DNA from: Chromera velia
Taxonomy: Eukaryota; Sar; Chromeraceae
Direction: 5' to 3'
Assembly: GCA_018398765.1 (NCBI GenBank)
Contig: JAHBMJ010000077.1
Coordinates: forward strand, 17,501 to 42,426
Length of the DNA: 24,926 bases
Both the position numbers and the translations under genes were made by a program. Shown piece after piece: positions 10,365 through 20,708 of the stretch. Under the pieces are notes generated by a model, which saw only the letters and a program-made list of their open reading frames with translations, was not told the origin of the DNA and ran no database searches. The first letter of the stretch is position 1. Every line of letters begins with the position of its first letter.

Positions 10365-12030
10365 TGTTTGCACGCGTTCATTCCGTTCTGTCTGTCTGCA
10401 TGTGCTTGGCTTCAAGCAAACAATGAAAGAAACAAAAAGGGAACCGTGTTCATAAATCTGATGGTTTGTCTCTCCCTCCCTCTGAAAGCGTGTTTGTGGA
10501 AGTTCAGAAGAGGAAGCGGGATGTTGGGCGAATGCAAAGAAAGGGTGGGGGTTGTAGTTAATTTCATAGTCATGTCTCCGCCCTTCCGCGTGATCGTTCG
10601 TTGCCTTTCCTTTTGGATTCCTTAGATTCATTCTTTTTTTCCCCTGACGAGAGAGTCATTGGCTTTTTGCTCCTGTCCGGTTTCGTTTTTGCTCCACTTG
10701 GGACTATTCGTTCGTCTTACTTCGTTTTTCTCCTTTCTTTCTTTTTTCTCGCTCTTCTCTGGGTCAATCTTTCATTCTCCTTTTCTAATCCTTTGTCTCC
10801 GTTTTTTTGTTCGCGCCCGTCTGTCTGTCTGTCCATATGCTTGTGTGTGAGTTGAGTCATTGTGCAGTCCTAATTTTCTCCCTGCCCCTCTCTTTCACTC
10901 CTTTCTTTGTTGTGTCCTCGAATGGACGTGCGCATGTCTTCTCTCTCGCTGTGTGTATTGGTTTTCTCTTCTATGGGTTTGTTTGTGGAGTCCGTCTTTG
11001 TGGGTTAGTGAGAGAAAAGCCGAAGAGAAGAAAAGAGGGTCTCTCTATCTGTCTCTGGATGCGTGTCTGTGTGTATGTACCTGCAATCGAGTGTGGTCTC
11101 TCTCTCTTTCTCTCTGCCCCCCCTCTTCCTTTCCCTCCCCCTCTCTCGTGCTTGTTCATTATTCCGTGCGTGAGTGCGTGCGTGCCTGTGTGAGATTGTG
11201 TGCGTGTGTGTAAGTACATCCGTGCTCGTGTCCTTTGTCTGAACTGTAGCCAGGAAGGACGGAAACAAATCGAATGAATCCTTTGTGTGTTTGTGTCTGA
11301 CCAACAGAGCTCTCCCTCCCTCATCCCCGCTCCCGATGATCCTTTCTTCTCGCTCACTCTGATGACCTTATCTGCATTCTCTTCCTTCTCTTTCTGTTCT
11401 TCTTCCTGTCCTATCCCTCTCCTTCCCTCAAGCATGTGTCGGCGTGCAGTCAGTCAGATGGCGAGAGGCTCTCTCGTTCCTTGCATCAATCGGCAGCATT
11501 GCCCTTTCTTTCTTTCTTTCTTTCTTTCTTTCCTTCCTTTCTTTCTTTTCTTTTCTTTCTTTCTTTTCTTTCTTTTCTGTCTTTCTTTCTTTCTTTCTTT
11601 TTCCCCTCTTTCGACTCTTGTACAAGCATGCACTGGAGTTGGACCGGCCTTCCTATCCTCCTGCGTTTGGTCCCCTCTCTTTTCTCTTCTCTTCCCCCCT
11701 CAGAGTGTGGATGATTGTCTGTCTTCTGTTTTCTTTCCCTCTGCCTAGCTCCCCGGTTCCGGGGGAACAAAAAGAAGGGAGGGAGAGGGAGAGAGAGGAC
11801 GGGTGACAAGGTAGGTGGTCATGCGAGAGAGAGAAAGAGAGGCTGGCAGTCGGTGTGGTTCCAACTGATATCTGGTTGGTTCGCATTCCCTTCTTCCTTG
11901 CCTTCTATTTATTTTTTTGTTCAATACTTATGGTTTCCATTCTTCGATCATTCATCTGGATCTTTGTCTCTCTCTCTCCCCCTCTCCCTCCATCTGTTCC
12001 GGGCTCCCTTCCTGCTGGACCAAAAAGCGA
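10241..12030. repeat. Pyrimidine-rich tract with CT and CTTT microsatellites
   Basis: The plus strand is strongly C/T-biased for most of 1.8 kb, broken only by short purine patches (about 10420-10560 and 11760-11850). It contains a (TC)n run at 10342-10364 and a long CTTT/CCTT array at about 11503-11603. The open frames on both strands are phenylalanine/serine/leucine-rich or lysine/glutamate-rich translations of these repeats and are not credible genes. No exon with balanced composition could be fitted. Confidence 0.7.
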
Positions 12031-12660
12031 TCGAGTGATCACTCTCGAGACGGAAATTGTGGAAGAAGAGTTCAGCAAGAAGTGATGCAGGGGCGAATAT
12101 TGCTACCGCCAAATGTGGATAGCTGAAAAGTGACTTGGATGGAAGACGGGCGGACCGTTCGGGGAAAAACGAAACGTCTTCGCCAGTCTTCTCGAAGGAA
12201 ACGCAAAAGAAAGAAAGAAAGAATCAAATATGGAAGCAAGCTTCGACGGGCCTTCCAAAGCAAGCAAGGAATCAAGGAGGGAAGGAAGGAAGGAAGGAAG
12301 GAAAAGAGGACAGCTGATTTCTTCCGTCAGAAATCTTCTGGGTCAACTACTGTGCTAAAGGTTAATTTCTCTCTTGTTTGTGCCTGCTTGGTACCCACAA
12401 GTGCGGTCTGATCCCTTCCGCCCCTTTTCTCCTTCCTTCCTTCCTTCCCTTTCTTTCTTTCTTTCTTTCTGTCTGTCTGTCTTTCTTTCTTTCTTTCTTC
12501 CTTTGTGCATTTCTCTGTCTCTTCCTGTATTTCTTTCGCTCTTCTTCCTTTCTTTTTCTTTCTTTGCTTCTTTCCTGCATCCTGGCTTGTCTGTTAATTT
12601 CTTTCCTTTTCATGTGGGTCTTTTTTTCGTGATTGGTTTCAGTCATTTTTCTGACATCTG
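12031..12660. repeat. Facing purine and pyrimidine tetranucleotide arrays
   Basis: On the plus strand a purine block (about 12031-12310) carries (GAAA)n at about 12205-12222 and (GGAA)n at about 12277-12303. It is followed by a pyrimidine block (about 12361-12660) with (CCTT)n at about 12430-12449 and (CTTT)n at about 12449-12500. The two blocks are complementary and can pair across a gap of about 125 bases. Each is also a homopurine/homopyrimidine mirror tract of the kind that can form triplex DNA. Confidence 0.75.
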
Positions 12661-14090
12661 AATGCCCCTATCGCTTTTAAATTTCAATCTTTAATTTTCA
12701 ACTCCAAAGCCTAAGCAGCCCCTGCAAGTCAGGAGAGGAATATGCAAGAGCACCATAGAGAAAAAACGAGTCCTGGAGGACGCGACGAAAGAAGGAGAAA
12801 GAAGGGATCTCCGGATGAAAATCAATCACCATCCATGTGAGCAACACACTGATCGAGACGGAAAGAAGATTCGTTTCACAGAGATGCCGGATAGACGGAT
12901 GCAAAGGTACAAAAAGACAATTAAGGGTCTCCAGATTTGCGTGTGCAAGGAAGCAAGCTGCTTCTACTTGCATTCATCTATACACACTCCTGTGCATTCA
13001 TTCGGTTTCTTGACACAGAGAAAGGCGTTTATGGATCGAGCTAGGGCAGATCGGGGGTGACAGATCGCTCTTTCTTTCTTTCTATCGATGAATGAAATGG
13101 AAACCGTCAGAAACGCTTTCCTTGCTTGCGAGCAACTGGAAGGCACGCACGCACACAAACAAACAGACAGACAGAAATGCAGAGTGGGGTGACTCTGCTG
13201 TCATGTTGGAAGGGAAAACAGAGGAAGGGGCCGGCCGGATAGGAGAAATGGAGGGAGGTTGCCTTCCTTCCTTCAAGATGTCATTGAAGGAAAAGTGAGA
13301 AGGAAGAAGAAACACAATGCACGCAGAGGGAGGGAAGATTGACCGACCAGTCGATTTACTTCGACGCAGTTCGAAGAGAAGAGCAGAGGAATCGAAAGTT
13401 TTGCAGAAAAAAGAGCAGCGGAAAGTCAGTGCAGAGAAAAAGTCAAGTTCGTTTATCTGCATGGAAAAGCAAGAAAAAGTACAGCCACGACGATCCTTGC
13501 ATGGGATCATTATCGTCAAGTCAGCTCGCAATCAATCCAGGGGGGGGACAGGGTACTGTAGCGTCCCTCAGTGATTCCCTTTTCTGTCTCTTCTTTTCTC
13601 CCTGTTTTCTGTTCCTGGTACCAACTTTCCACGAATAAAGGAGCAACGCCTGGATGAGGAGGGGGAGAGAGGGGGAGGTGGTTAACTTCAGCAGGAAGCT
13701 TCCTTCATTCCTTCAGAAGGACAACATGCAGAGGAAGCCCATGAGGGTCTGTCGAGGCCTGTTGAGTCAGAAACAAATTGGAAGATAAAGACAGAGACGG
13801 AGAAAGCCTGTTGCTTTGTGCGAGAAGAAAAGTCTGTCTACTCTCGGATGAAAAAAATTGAAGGAAAAAGAGGAAAGAATCTTGCAACCTGCAAGACGGT
13901 GGGTGGAAAGAAAAAGAGGGGAAGGTTGAAAGATACGTACGTGCGGAGACAGAGGAGAGATAAAGCGGGAGAGAGCAAACTTAATTGGAATGAAAAAAAA
14001 AGAACTCGACGCTGGCCGACGTGGCCGTGCATCCTGATGAGCCATTCAACACGTTCAGTAGAACGTTCATGCAAGATCGGCGTTTACCAG
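12661..14090. other. Gene-free spacer, purine-rich on the plus strand
   Basis: After a short balanced stretch the plus strand is again rich in A and G to about 14010, with only brief pyrimidine interruptions (about 13065-13085 and 13570-13625). Open frames such as 13082-13531 on the minus strand and 13818-14132 on the plus strand are composition artefacts without domains. I see no splice structure, RNA gene or element end. Confidence 0.5.
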
Positions 14091-14949
14091 CGAGTTCAGT
14101 ATAGATATAGCCAGTGTAGTATTAGTCACTAGATTAGTCACCACTGAAAAACTTTTAAGTTGCTCGCAAAGCATGTTAAAGCGTGCTAGTGCATATACCT
14201 TGACGTCATCATCATCATCATTATCATACGCCATCGCAGTATCGCCATTGGCCTATGAATAGGTGTCTAGCGTTCGGCAGCAACGCACGAGGTAGTTCGG
14301 TTCTTTACAACAGCAGTTCACTTTGATTTATACTTAATTCAACCAGGATCATTATGTGACCGATAATATACTCTAGGGATACTAAGTACTACTTTCTACA
14401 AATAGATAAATATCTCTAGAACTATCTGTAGTAGACTTACCAATTGATTTGGTAAACAAGTAAAAAAACAAATATTATGAACAAATATATATAATTTGCT
14501 ATATATCAAATTATTTTTGTGTTTTATCCTCTGATATATTTGTTTTCAATTTTTATATAGTATTATCATCAATTCCAAGTAAATATTATTGAATCCACGC
14601 TAAGCGGTGCCCTAGGCGGTGCCTTAAATACCTTTACAAACCTAATATGAGGCCTGACATGATAAAATTAAATTAAAATGATAAAAGCTTGGTTTTCGAG
14701 TGCTTATGATGATGATGATTGAGGGTTAAATCCTAGATCTAGTGACGCCGCTTATAAAAACAACTCGGCCTACAAGTTTACAACTGTCACTAACCCCTTA
14801 TCAGATCGACCCCATTAAAAGTTAAAACATTGTTTCAACATTAGCGGTCACACGGTCACAGGCCAATCTCTGCGGCGGCGTTTTCCCTAGGCCACTCCGA
14901 ATCCTTTTCGTTCGATGTTCCAGCGGCCACCAGAGACAGAAAATTTGGA
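14091..14949. other. AT-rich spacer downstream of the DUF1989 gene
   Basis: Base composition changes abruptly near 14090 from purine-rich simple sequence to AT-rich complex sequence. It contains an ATC trinucleotide run at about 14206-14220, a TGATGATGATGAT run near 14707, and a GCGGTGCCCTAGGCGGTGCC duplication near 14605. The part next to 14949 should hold the 3' untranslated region of the minus-strand DUF1989 gene. No gene is visible. Confidence 0.5.
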
Positions 14950-15828
14950 TCAATTCTGTCCCAAGTTGACTCCCTGCTGTGAAAGAGGCGGTGACGACTC
15001 AGAGATGGGTGCTGCGGGCTCCCATATTTCTACTCTCAAGGCGAACGCCGCGCAGTCAGAGGCACCCGACGCAGTCTGTCCGCAATCGCCTCCAGGGCAG
15101 GCAGAGAGGGCGCACAAAAGGTCCATCTCTGCGTAGAACTCAATGAAGTCCCCTGGGCGCACTGGGGAGGCCTTCATGAAGTATTGGTGGGTTGTCTTCG
15201 TGAACCCAGTGCACATGAAGACGTTGAGAACGTCGTGCACGTCTGTCTCAGAAAGGCCGAAGGGGGCAACTGCTCTGGTCAGATTCGAGTGACAGCACCT
15301 GTCATACTCCTCTCCGGTGAGCATTTTGTTCGTGTAAGGGTCGCAGCGGGACCCGATGACGTCATGCACCCCTGCACCGTCCTCGTCGAATCCGTAGGCA
15401 AGCGTGTCGTGTGTGATGGTGGCTAGGGGCCTCAGGAAGGGGAAATTCGACCAGAGACGGTGGAAAGTGGTCAGGTGAGTGGCGTGGAGCTGTCGTGTCT
15501 TTGAGGCGTAGAAGCGCTCCTTTTTCGGATCGGCCCGGCTCCATAGGTTCAGGTCTCCCACCTGACTACCCTCTGTGCAGCAGATCCGAAAGAGTTGGCC
15601 CTTCTTTACTGTCCATGCGCGAGCGTCCTTGGGAGGGACAGTGAGCTCGGAGACTTTCTGGGCATCTTTGCGGACGTTCAAATAGAAGGCCTCATCGACA
15701 AAGACCGGGCAGGCTGAGGTCGGCAGCTTGGGCTGATATGCAATAATGACCGGCCTGTCCGAGTTGCTGCACTTCCCTTTGAGGGAATCGTCGCACTTCG
15801 GTGCAGTCCCGTTGACGAGGGTCGTCAT
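14950..15828 (-). CDS. DUF1989 family protein (urea carboxylase-associated / YcgI-like)
   Basis: An intronless 292-residue frame with an ATG at 15828. Family signatures run in the expected order: a GQLFRICCTEGSQVGDLNLW block (78-97), GSRCDPYTN (159-167), CCHSNLTRAV (178-187), DVLNVFMCTGF (199-209) and SPVRPGDFIEFYAEMDLLCA (221-240) followed by LSACPGGD. The core is about 200 residues, normal for the family; the N-terminal 40 and C-terminal 20 residues look like extensions. No signal peptide is seen, so it is probably cytosolic. Conserved Cys residues in the RCDPYTN and SACPGGD blocks are candidate metal ligands (inference). In bacteria, paired DUF1989 proteins form carboxyguanidine deiminase and act with a urea-carboxylase-type enzyme in guanidine breakdown. 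The role of single eukaryotic copies is not established. It is transcribed away from the neighbouring oxygenase gene. Confidence 0.92.
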   Translation of the reverse strand: MTTLVNGTAPKCDDSLKGKCSNSDRPVIIAYQPKLPTSACPVFVDEAFYLNVRKDAQKVSELTVPPKDARAWTVKKGQLFRICCTEGSQVGDLNLWSRADPKKERFYASKTRQLHATHLTTFHRLWSNFPFLRPLATITHDTLAYGFDEDGAGVHDVIGSRCDPYTNKMLTGEEYDRCCHSNLTRAVAPFGLSETDVHDVLNVFMCTGFTKTTHQYFMKASPVRPGDFIEFYAEMDLLCALSACPGGDCGQTASGASDCAAFALRVEIWEPAAPISESSPPLSQQGVNLGQN

Positions 15829-16461
15829 TTCTGATTTCTCTTTTCAAGAAAAAATGTTCCTGTCAGACTTTGAACCAGATCGTCTCGTCTCAGACGGTAG
15901 TCAGTCAGAACTTAATGACTTGCTTACATGGCACGGAAGGCCGGCTGCATACAGACGTTCTGTGGAGTATGGACCTCTTCGAACGGTTCCAGATTCTGGA
16001 AGGTTCGAGCCTTGAGGAGTCATGGAGACGGAGACGGATTCGAGACGGAGACGGACCCCAGGCTGCGTGCATGCATGTAGACGGGAAATTTCAAGGGAGA
16101 CGGAGACGGCACAGAGGCATGGATTGAATCTCCGTCATGAACACGAGAATTCCGATCTTCAGACATTGTCTGACAGACGCCGGGCACATATTCGAGTCCA
16201 GTCACTCCGACCAGATCGCACACTTTGAATTATATAAGTGTCAGAAAACCGTCGCGAGCCCCATCTGTGCATCTGTGTCGTCCTTCACATTTGACTTCAA
16301 TTCGATCCACCCGCCTCTGTCAGAAAAAGTAGAACCCTGAAGATCTTTCTGTGACTGGGCTGAGCGCAGCACCGAAGATCGAATAGAAAGTCCCCACCTA
16401 CCCGCATCTCAAGAAGCCATCCAGGTCCGCGTCACGCAAACGTCTGACAGCGCGAGTGAAA
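15829..16461. promoter_or_regulatory. Shared divergent promoter region (DUF1989 / PhyH-like)
   Basis: These 633 bp separate the two start codons and must hold both 5' flanks. A TATATAAG motif at 16231-16238 points toward the plus-strand oxygenase gene and lies about 225 bases upstream of its ATG. A GAGACGGAGACGG word occurs three times, near 16025-16037, 16042-16054 and 16097-16109, which could be a binding-site cluster or simple slippage. The small open frames here are translations of this repeat and I reject them as genes. Confidence 0.45.
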
Positions 16462-17641
16462 ATGCCACTCGACGGAGTCTCCTTAGCGCAGACCTATGAG
16501 AAGAATGGTTTCGTTGCTCCTTTGGACGTCCTCTCTTCAGAGGAAGCGTTGGAGATTCGAAGGAAGTTGGAGGACTGGAGGGCGTCCCTAACGTCTGAGG
16601 GGAGGCTCATTCGATTCAAGAGCCACCTGCTCCTCCCGTGGCTGAGTGATCTGATCAGAAGGAAGGAAATTTTAGACGCCGTCTCCTTGTGCGGCCTGGG
16701 AGACGACATCTTGTTGTGGGACTGTGAGTGGATCATCAAGGAGCCCCACACGCAGGGCGTCTTCGCGTGGCACCAGGACGCCACATACTCCGACCTGTCC
16801 CCTCCTGATCAGGTCAGCAAGGGAAGATCTGGTGCATGTGTACTGCCTCTTTGAAAAGGAAAAGAATAATGCGGGAGGGAGGACGGTGGATAGTATTAAT
16901 ATATTTCGCCGTATTCTGTCCGTCGGAATTCGTGGGACTGGACGGAATCGATGCAGTTGGATCTTTTCTCTCTTGGACCCTTGTTGGCAGACAGGCAGAC
17001 AATGTGTTTTCTCCTTATTTAATTTTCCCCCTCGACCTGTATGACTGGATAGTTCTGTCTGAGTATGTCGCCTACCTGCATGTTGATTTTCCCCCTCCGC
17101 TCAGGTTGTGACTGCCTGGCTCGCCCTTTCGGAATCCAACGACGAGAGCGGGGCGGTTCGGTACATTCCCTCTGCGGAGAAGGTGCAGTTGCCTCACAGG
17201 GAGGTCGCAGGGACGCAGAATCTGCTGCTGCGGGGCCAGGAGGTGAGCGTGTCAGTTGAGGAAGAGAAGGCAGTCGCGGCTGTGCTCCGGCCTGGTCAGA
17301 TGTCTCTGCACTCTGACTTCGTGCTGCATGCGAGCGGGTCGAACAGAACAGAGGACAGCCGTATTGGTCTGGCCATGAGGTTTTTCAGCAAGCGTGTGGC
17401 TTGTGAGACCAAGAGAGAGGTGCGTGAAGGCGCGACGTTGTGCAGAGGGAAGTACGTCCCGACCGAGGGGGCTTTTGACCTTGATGAAGCCCCAGGGGTC
17501 CTCATGGGGCCAGAGGAGCTGAAGAGGCACAGAGAGGCTCTGTTGAAAATGGAGGCCAACTACATGAGAGGGTTTGCAGAGGGCAGGCCCAAGGATTACA
17601 CGCAGAGCCTTCAGGGAGAGGCCGTTGCGGTGACTGCATGA
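16462..17641 (+). CDS. Phytanoyl-CoA dioxygenase (PhyH)-like Fe(II)/2-oxoglutarate oxygenase, 2 exons
   Basis: Exon 1 is 16462-16812 and exon 2 is 17105-17641. The 292-bp intron starts GTCAGC and ends CTCCGCTCAG; both junctions are phase 0, giving 295 residues. The upstream in-frame GTG at 16456 is not needed, since ATG at 16462 starts the protein. The Fe(II) triad is present: H104 and D106 in WHQDATY, and H192 in DFVLHASGSN. R203 in DSRIGLAMRF sits where the 2-oxoglutarate carboxylate is bound. The intron falls between DLSPPDQ and VVTAWLAL, inside the conserved block that follows HQD, so splicing is required for activity. The length is typical of the family. The enzyme should hydroxylate a small molecule or lipid with O2 and 2-oxoglutarate; the substrate cannot be told from sequence. 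No targeting signal is evident. Confidence 0.9.
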
Positions 17642-18852
17642 ATAATGAAAGTTTGTCTAAGAGGGAGAAAATGTTTGTGTGATGTGATGTGATGTGATGA
17701 AAAGAGAAAGAGGTGGACCGGCTCAGATCGCAAAGGTTTTGTACACTCTTCGAGATCTGATTCGGCCAAGCACATGCAGTGGCTGCAGGCACGTGCACTC
17801 ACACAGAGCCGGTCTGAGTAGACGTGGCAGTGCCACCTTGCCACGGCAGCTACACATCCATACGGGAGGGGTGGAAGCGATAAAATGTTTCCGGATCTTT
17901 TCGACAAATCCCCTCAATCGCCGTCAACTTCCTTCCAGTCACTTGCCGAAACGCTCCATGTTGCTGTCATGATGTTTTTGCGGGAGTGGACGTATGAGTG
18001 CAGCAGCTGTCGTGCACTACCAGTCTGTTTTTGGCAAGGGATGGCTGTCTGTTGGCAATGCCTCTGTACCATAAATTCATGAAGTCCCGCTTAATTATGT
18101 CTCTCTCCCTCGCGCTCTCCCTCTCACAAACTCTGTGTGTCTGTGTCTGGATGTTCGTACCTGTGAACGAAAAAGGTCAGGCATTAATTGTTTGTCTGGG
18201 CTTCTTGCTGAGGAAATGGATGGATTGAGGAATGGAGTGTGAGAGATTCACGGGAGGAAATCTGTTCAGCACAGGTGACGGCCCGATCTGATTGCCCCGC
18301 ATGTAGCCTTGTTCCGTACATGCAGAAAAAAGGGAAGGAGGGGAGGGAGCAAACTTGAATGGCACAGGTGTTCGAAGACACAAGAAAAGACGCAGACAGA
18401 AGACGTCTGCATGGTGCGTCTCTTTCTTTCTCACGTGCGTTTGTGTCTATATGTGAGAGAGAAAGAAGAAAAAAATAGAATACGATTCTTGAGAAAGAAG
18501 AAAAAAAGAAATTAAAGAAAGGAAGTAGGGAAGGTAAAGAGGAAGGAGAGGCAGCAAGGGCCACGATCTGTCTGCCTGTCTCTTTCGTTTCAAACTGAAG
18601 CAGGAGTCTCATCCTGAGCTATCCTGAGCCATCCATCGATTTGGGGCAATTTAAGCAAGGATCCACTGAGGCGACGGGGACAACCCGACCCGTACATGCA
18701 GAGCCAAAGCGATTTTCTTTTTACCCTTCTATAATTACCCTTCTTAATTGAATCTCAGCGAGAGAGTTGTAGTCGTTTCCTGGATCGATCGTCATAGTTA
18801 TACTTTGAGAGTGGTAAAATATGATAATTAAAGGGTTACATTTTAGGCGATG

Positions 18853-18883
<31 letters not shown>

Positions 18884-19560
18884 GGTGCATTTAGATCTAC
18901 AGATAAAAAGCTCTGGATATGGATGACGATGGCGCATCATAGTCATGGTCATAAAAAACTTTGTACAACTATATTTGTGCGCTAAGTGTATGGGCGTCAG
19001 ATGTTTTTTATATTTTTTTAAAAAAATTTTGCTTTTGGAATTCACTCTTTAATCTGAAAAACAAGCTGAATTAAGAAAGGCTGCTAAGAAGTTAGACAGA
19101 AAAATGATAGAAGAATATATACTTAGTATAAAAGTGTTTCAAAACAACCTAGCTAGAAAAGAACATGTTTTTTAATATGAATCTCTTAGTTTTTTTTTTT
19201 AGCTTATAGCTAGGATTATAGCTAGTTTTGATATAAATATAAAAATTGTTATCTCGGGGCGGAACATATCAATCAATCAATCAATCAATCAATCTCGGCA
19301 ATTAATGTTTTCTGTTATAAAATAAAAAAATCTAAATTGTCGAGAGTTTCCGTTCGTATGCTATGACCTATGCTGTGACACACTCTCTCCCTTCTGCTGT
19401 CAAATTGAATTCACCGCTACCAGGCTACTTCGGCCAACAAAATTCTTCCCCCAAGTCAGCGCCCCTTCATGAATGCTGCTGCATTGTCGGCACTCCTTGG
19501 TGTGGTAAAATATAAAAAACTAAAATTGTTACCAAATTAACGCGAGCGCCGGTCCCTGTG
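17642..19560. other. Spacer downstream of the oxygenase gene
   Basis: The first part should be the 3' untranslated region of the oxygenase gene. A (GATGT)n pentanucleotide run lies at 17681-17699. From about 18230 to 18560 the plus strand is purine-rich. After about 18600 it becomes AT-rich, with a (TA)n run at 18855-18879, a duplicated TTATAGCTA near 19204-19222, and an (AATC)n run at 19268-19294. I see no gene, RNA or element end. Confidence 0.5.
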
Positions 19561-19767
19561 CCGCAACACCCTCGCTCCCGTGCAACTCTTATTTCCTGCC
19601 GTTACTACTCCAAGGTTGCTGAGGTGCCCGTCTTGTCACCCTGCAATTCAGTGGAGAAACCGTACATCTATTGCTTTGCGCCTTTGTTTTCTTTTTTTGT
19701 TTTTTTACGAGAAGACCCGAAGAGACTTGAAAGAGTAGGCTTAGTCCTTAAATCACTTACCCAACAT

Positions 19768-20708
19768 TTACAGAGCAAGCGCCTCACGCTCATCTGCTTT
19801 GAGGGTATCTGCAGAGACCTGCCGTGAGAGTTGTTCAAAGCAAGCCTTCATGCGCAGTTTGTCACAGGAGGGATCGGAAGCAGAACTCGAAGGATGAAAC
19901 GGAAACTGATCAGAGAGGGAGGCCGGATCCACACCGCCATTACCAGAGCGGAACCATCGGAACCATCCACCCGTCTGGTTTGCTCCTGTGGAGGACTCTT
20001 TTCGGTTTTCGTCGTCTGGTGGGGGACTCGGCTGGTTCTTCCACTGATCGATGGGACCCAGAGATCCCAACAGCACCCCCAGAGAGGGCGAGCAAAATTG
20101 ATGTTTCCATCCATACTGAATTGATCCATACGCGTGGATGCACAGCAGTCTGAGTTTCTCGAGGTGGGTGATGCAGTAGAGGGCCCCACATATGCCTGAC
20201 ACGGAGGGCAAGGGGATGGAGGCCATCGCCTTGGACCCTCCATTGATGTGTCGCTCGATCACAGAGGGAGCGCTCACACTTGCCCCCCAAGCCTTGTCAC
20301 CCGTCATCCCCCACTCTCTCGAATCAGCTCTGTACACTTTCTGTCCTGCACAGACAGTCACAGCTTCTGACTCTGTGATGACTTCCGCCCCCTCCCATGC
20401 CCACCCCCCAAGCTTCAGACTGAACACTGACTCGAGAATAAAGAGGATCTGGGTGATGTCAACCCCCCCAGCGTCTGAGGCCCAAGAGGGCAGGGAGGGG
20501 CGTGTGCCGCCAGAGGAGTGGTATATGCATGGAACGTCCAACTCCTGGCAGGGCGCCTCCACACAAATTGAATCCTGGCCCCAAGACCAGACACCCAAGG
20601 GGCAAGACCGAGGGACACACAGACCGTGAACATCCTCACGGCAAGTATCGCAAGGAAAAGGGATAAAAGGACATGATACTTCACGTCGACTTCACGTACA
20701 AAAAACCG
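19768..20708 (-). CDS. Probable secreted or ER-targeted protein of unknown function, at least 2 exons, start not found
   Basis: The long minus-strand frame ending at 19768 has no ATG at its upstream end. A 65-bp intron (20639 to 20575; GTGAGG...GGGGCCAG) joins it in phase 0 to an upstream exon (20708-20640). The join gives VKYHVLLSLFLAILA followed by DSICVEAPCQEL: a basic lead, a hydrophobic core and a small-residue end, as in a signal peptide, then a Cys-containing mature chain. The upstream exon may begin after the acceptor GGTTTCAG, so the ATG probably lies in a further exon. The mature part is about 269 residues with several Cys and a Pro/Asp-rich region near DQWKNQPSPPPDDENRK; I recognise no family. 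The 3' end is ambiguous: a strong GTAAGT donor lies at 19760, just past the stop, with a TTGCAG acceptor at 19641. Confidence 0.5.

Noticed and set aside
10251..12661. Many overlapping open frames of 60-155 codons on both strands
   Set aside because: They translate CT and AG microsatellites into Phe/Ser/Leu or Lys/Glu/Arg strings. Both strands are open at once because the simple repeats lack stop codons, not because they code.
15996..16020. GGTTCGAGCC word as a possible tRNA T-arm
   Set aside because: No acceptor stem, anticodon arm or D-arm can be drawn around it on either strand.
16456..16461. GTG at 16456 as start of the oxygenase gene
   Set aside because: An ATG two codons downstream (16462) gives the same protein and is the normal start in a eukaryote.
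19558..19827. Plus-strand open frame of 89 codons
   Set aside because: It begins with GTG, overlaps the 3' end of the better-supported minus-strand gene and has no domain.
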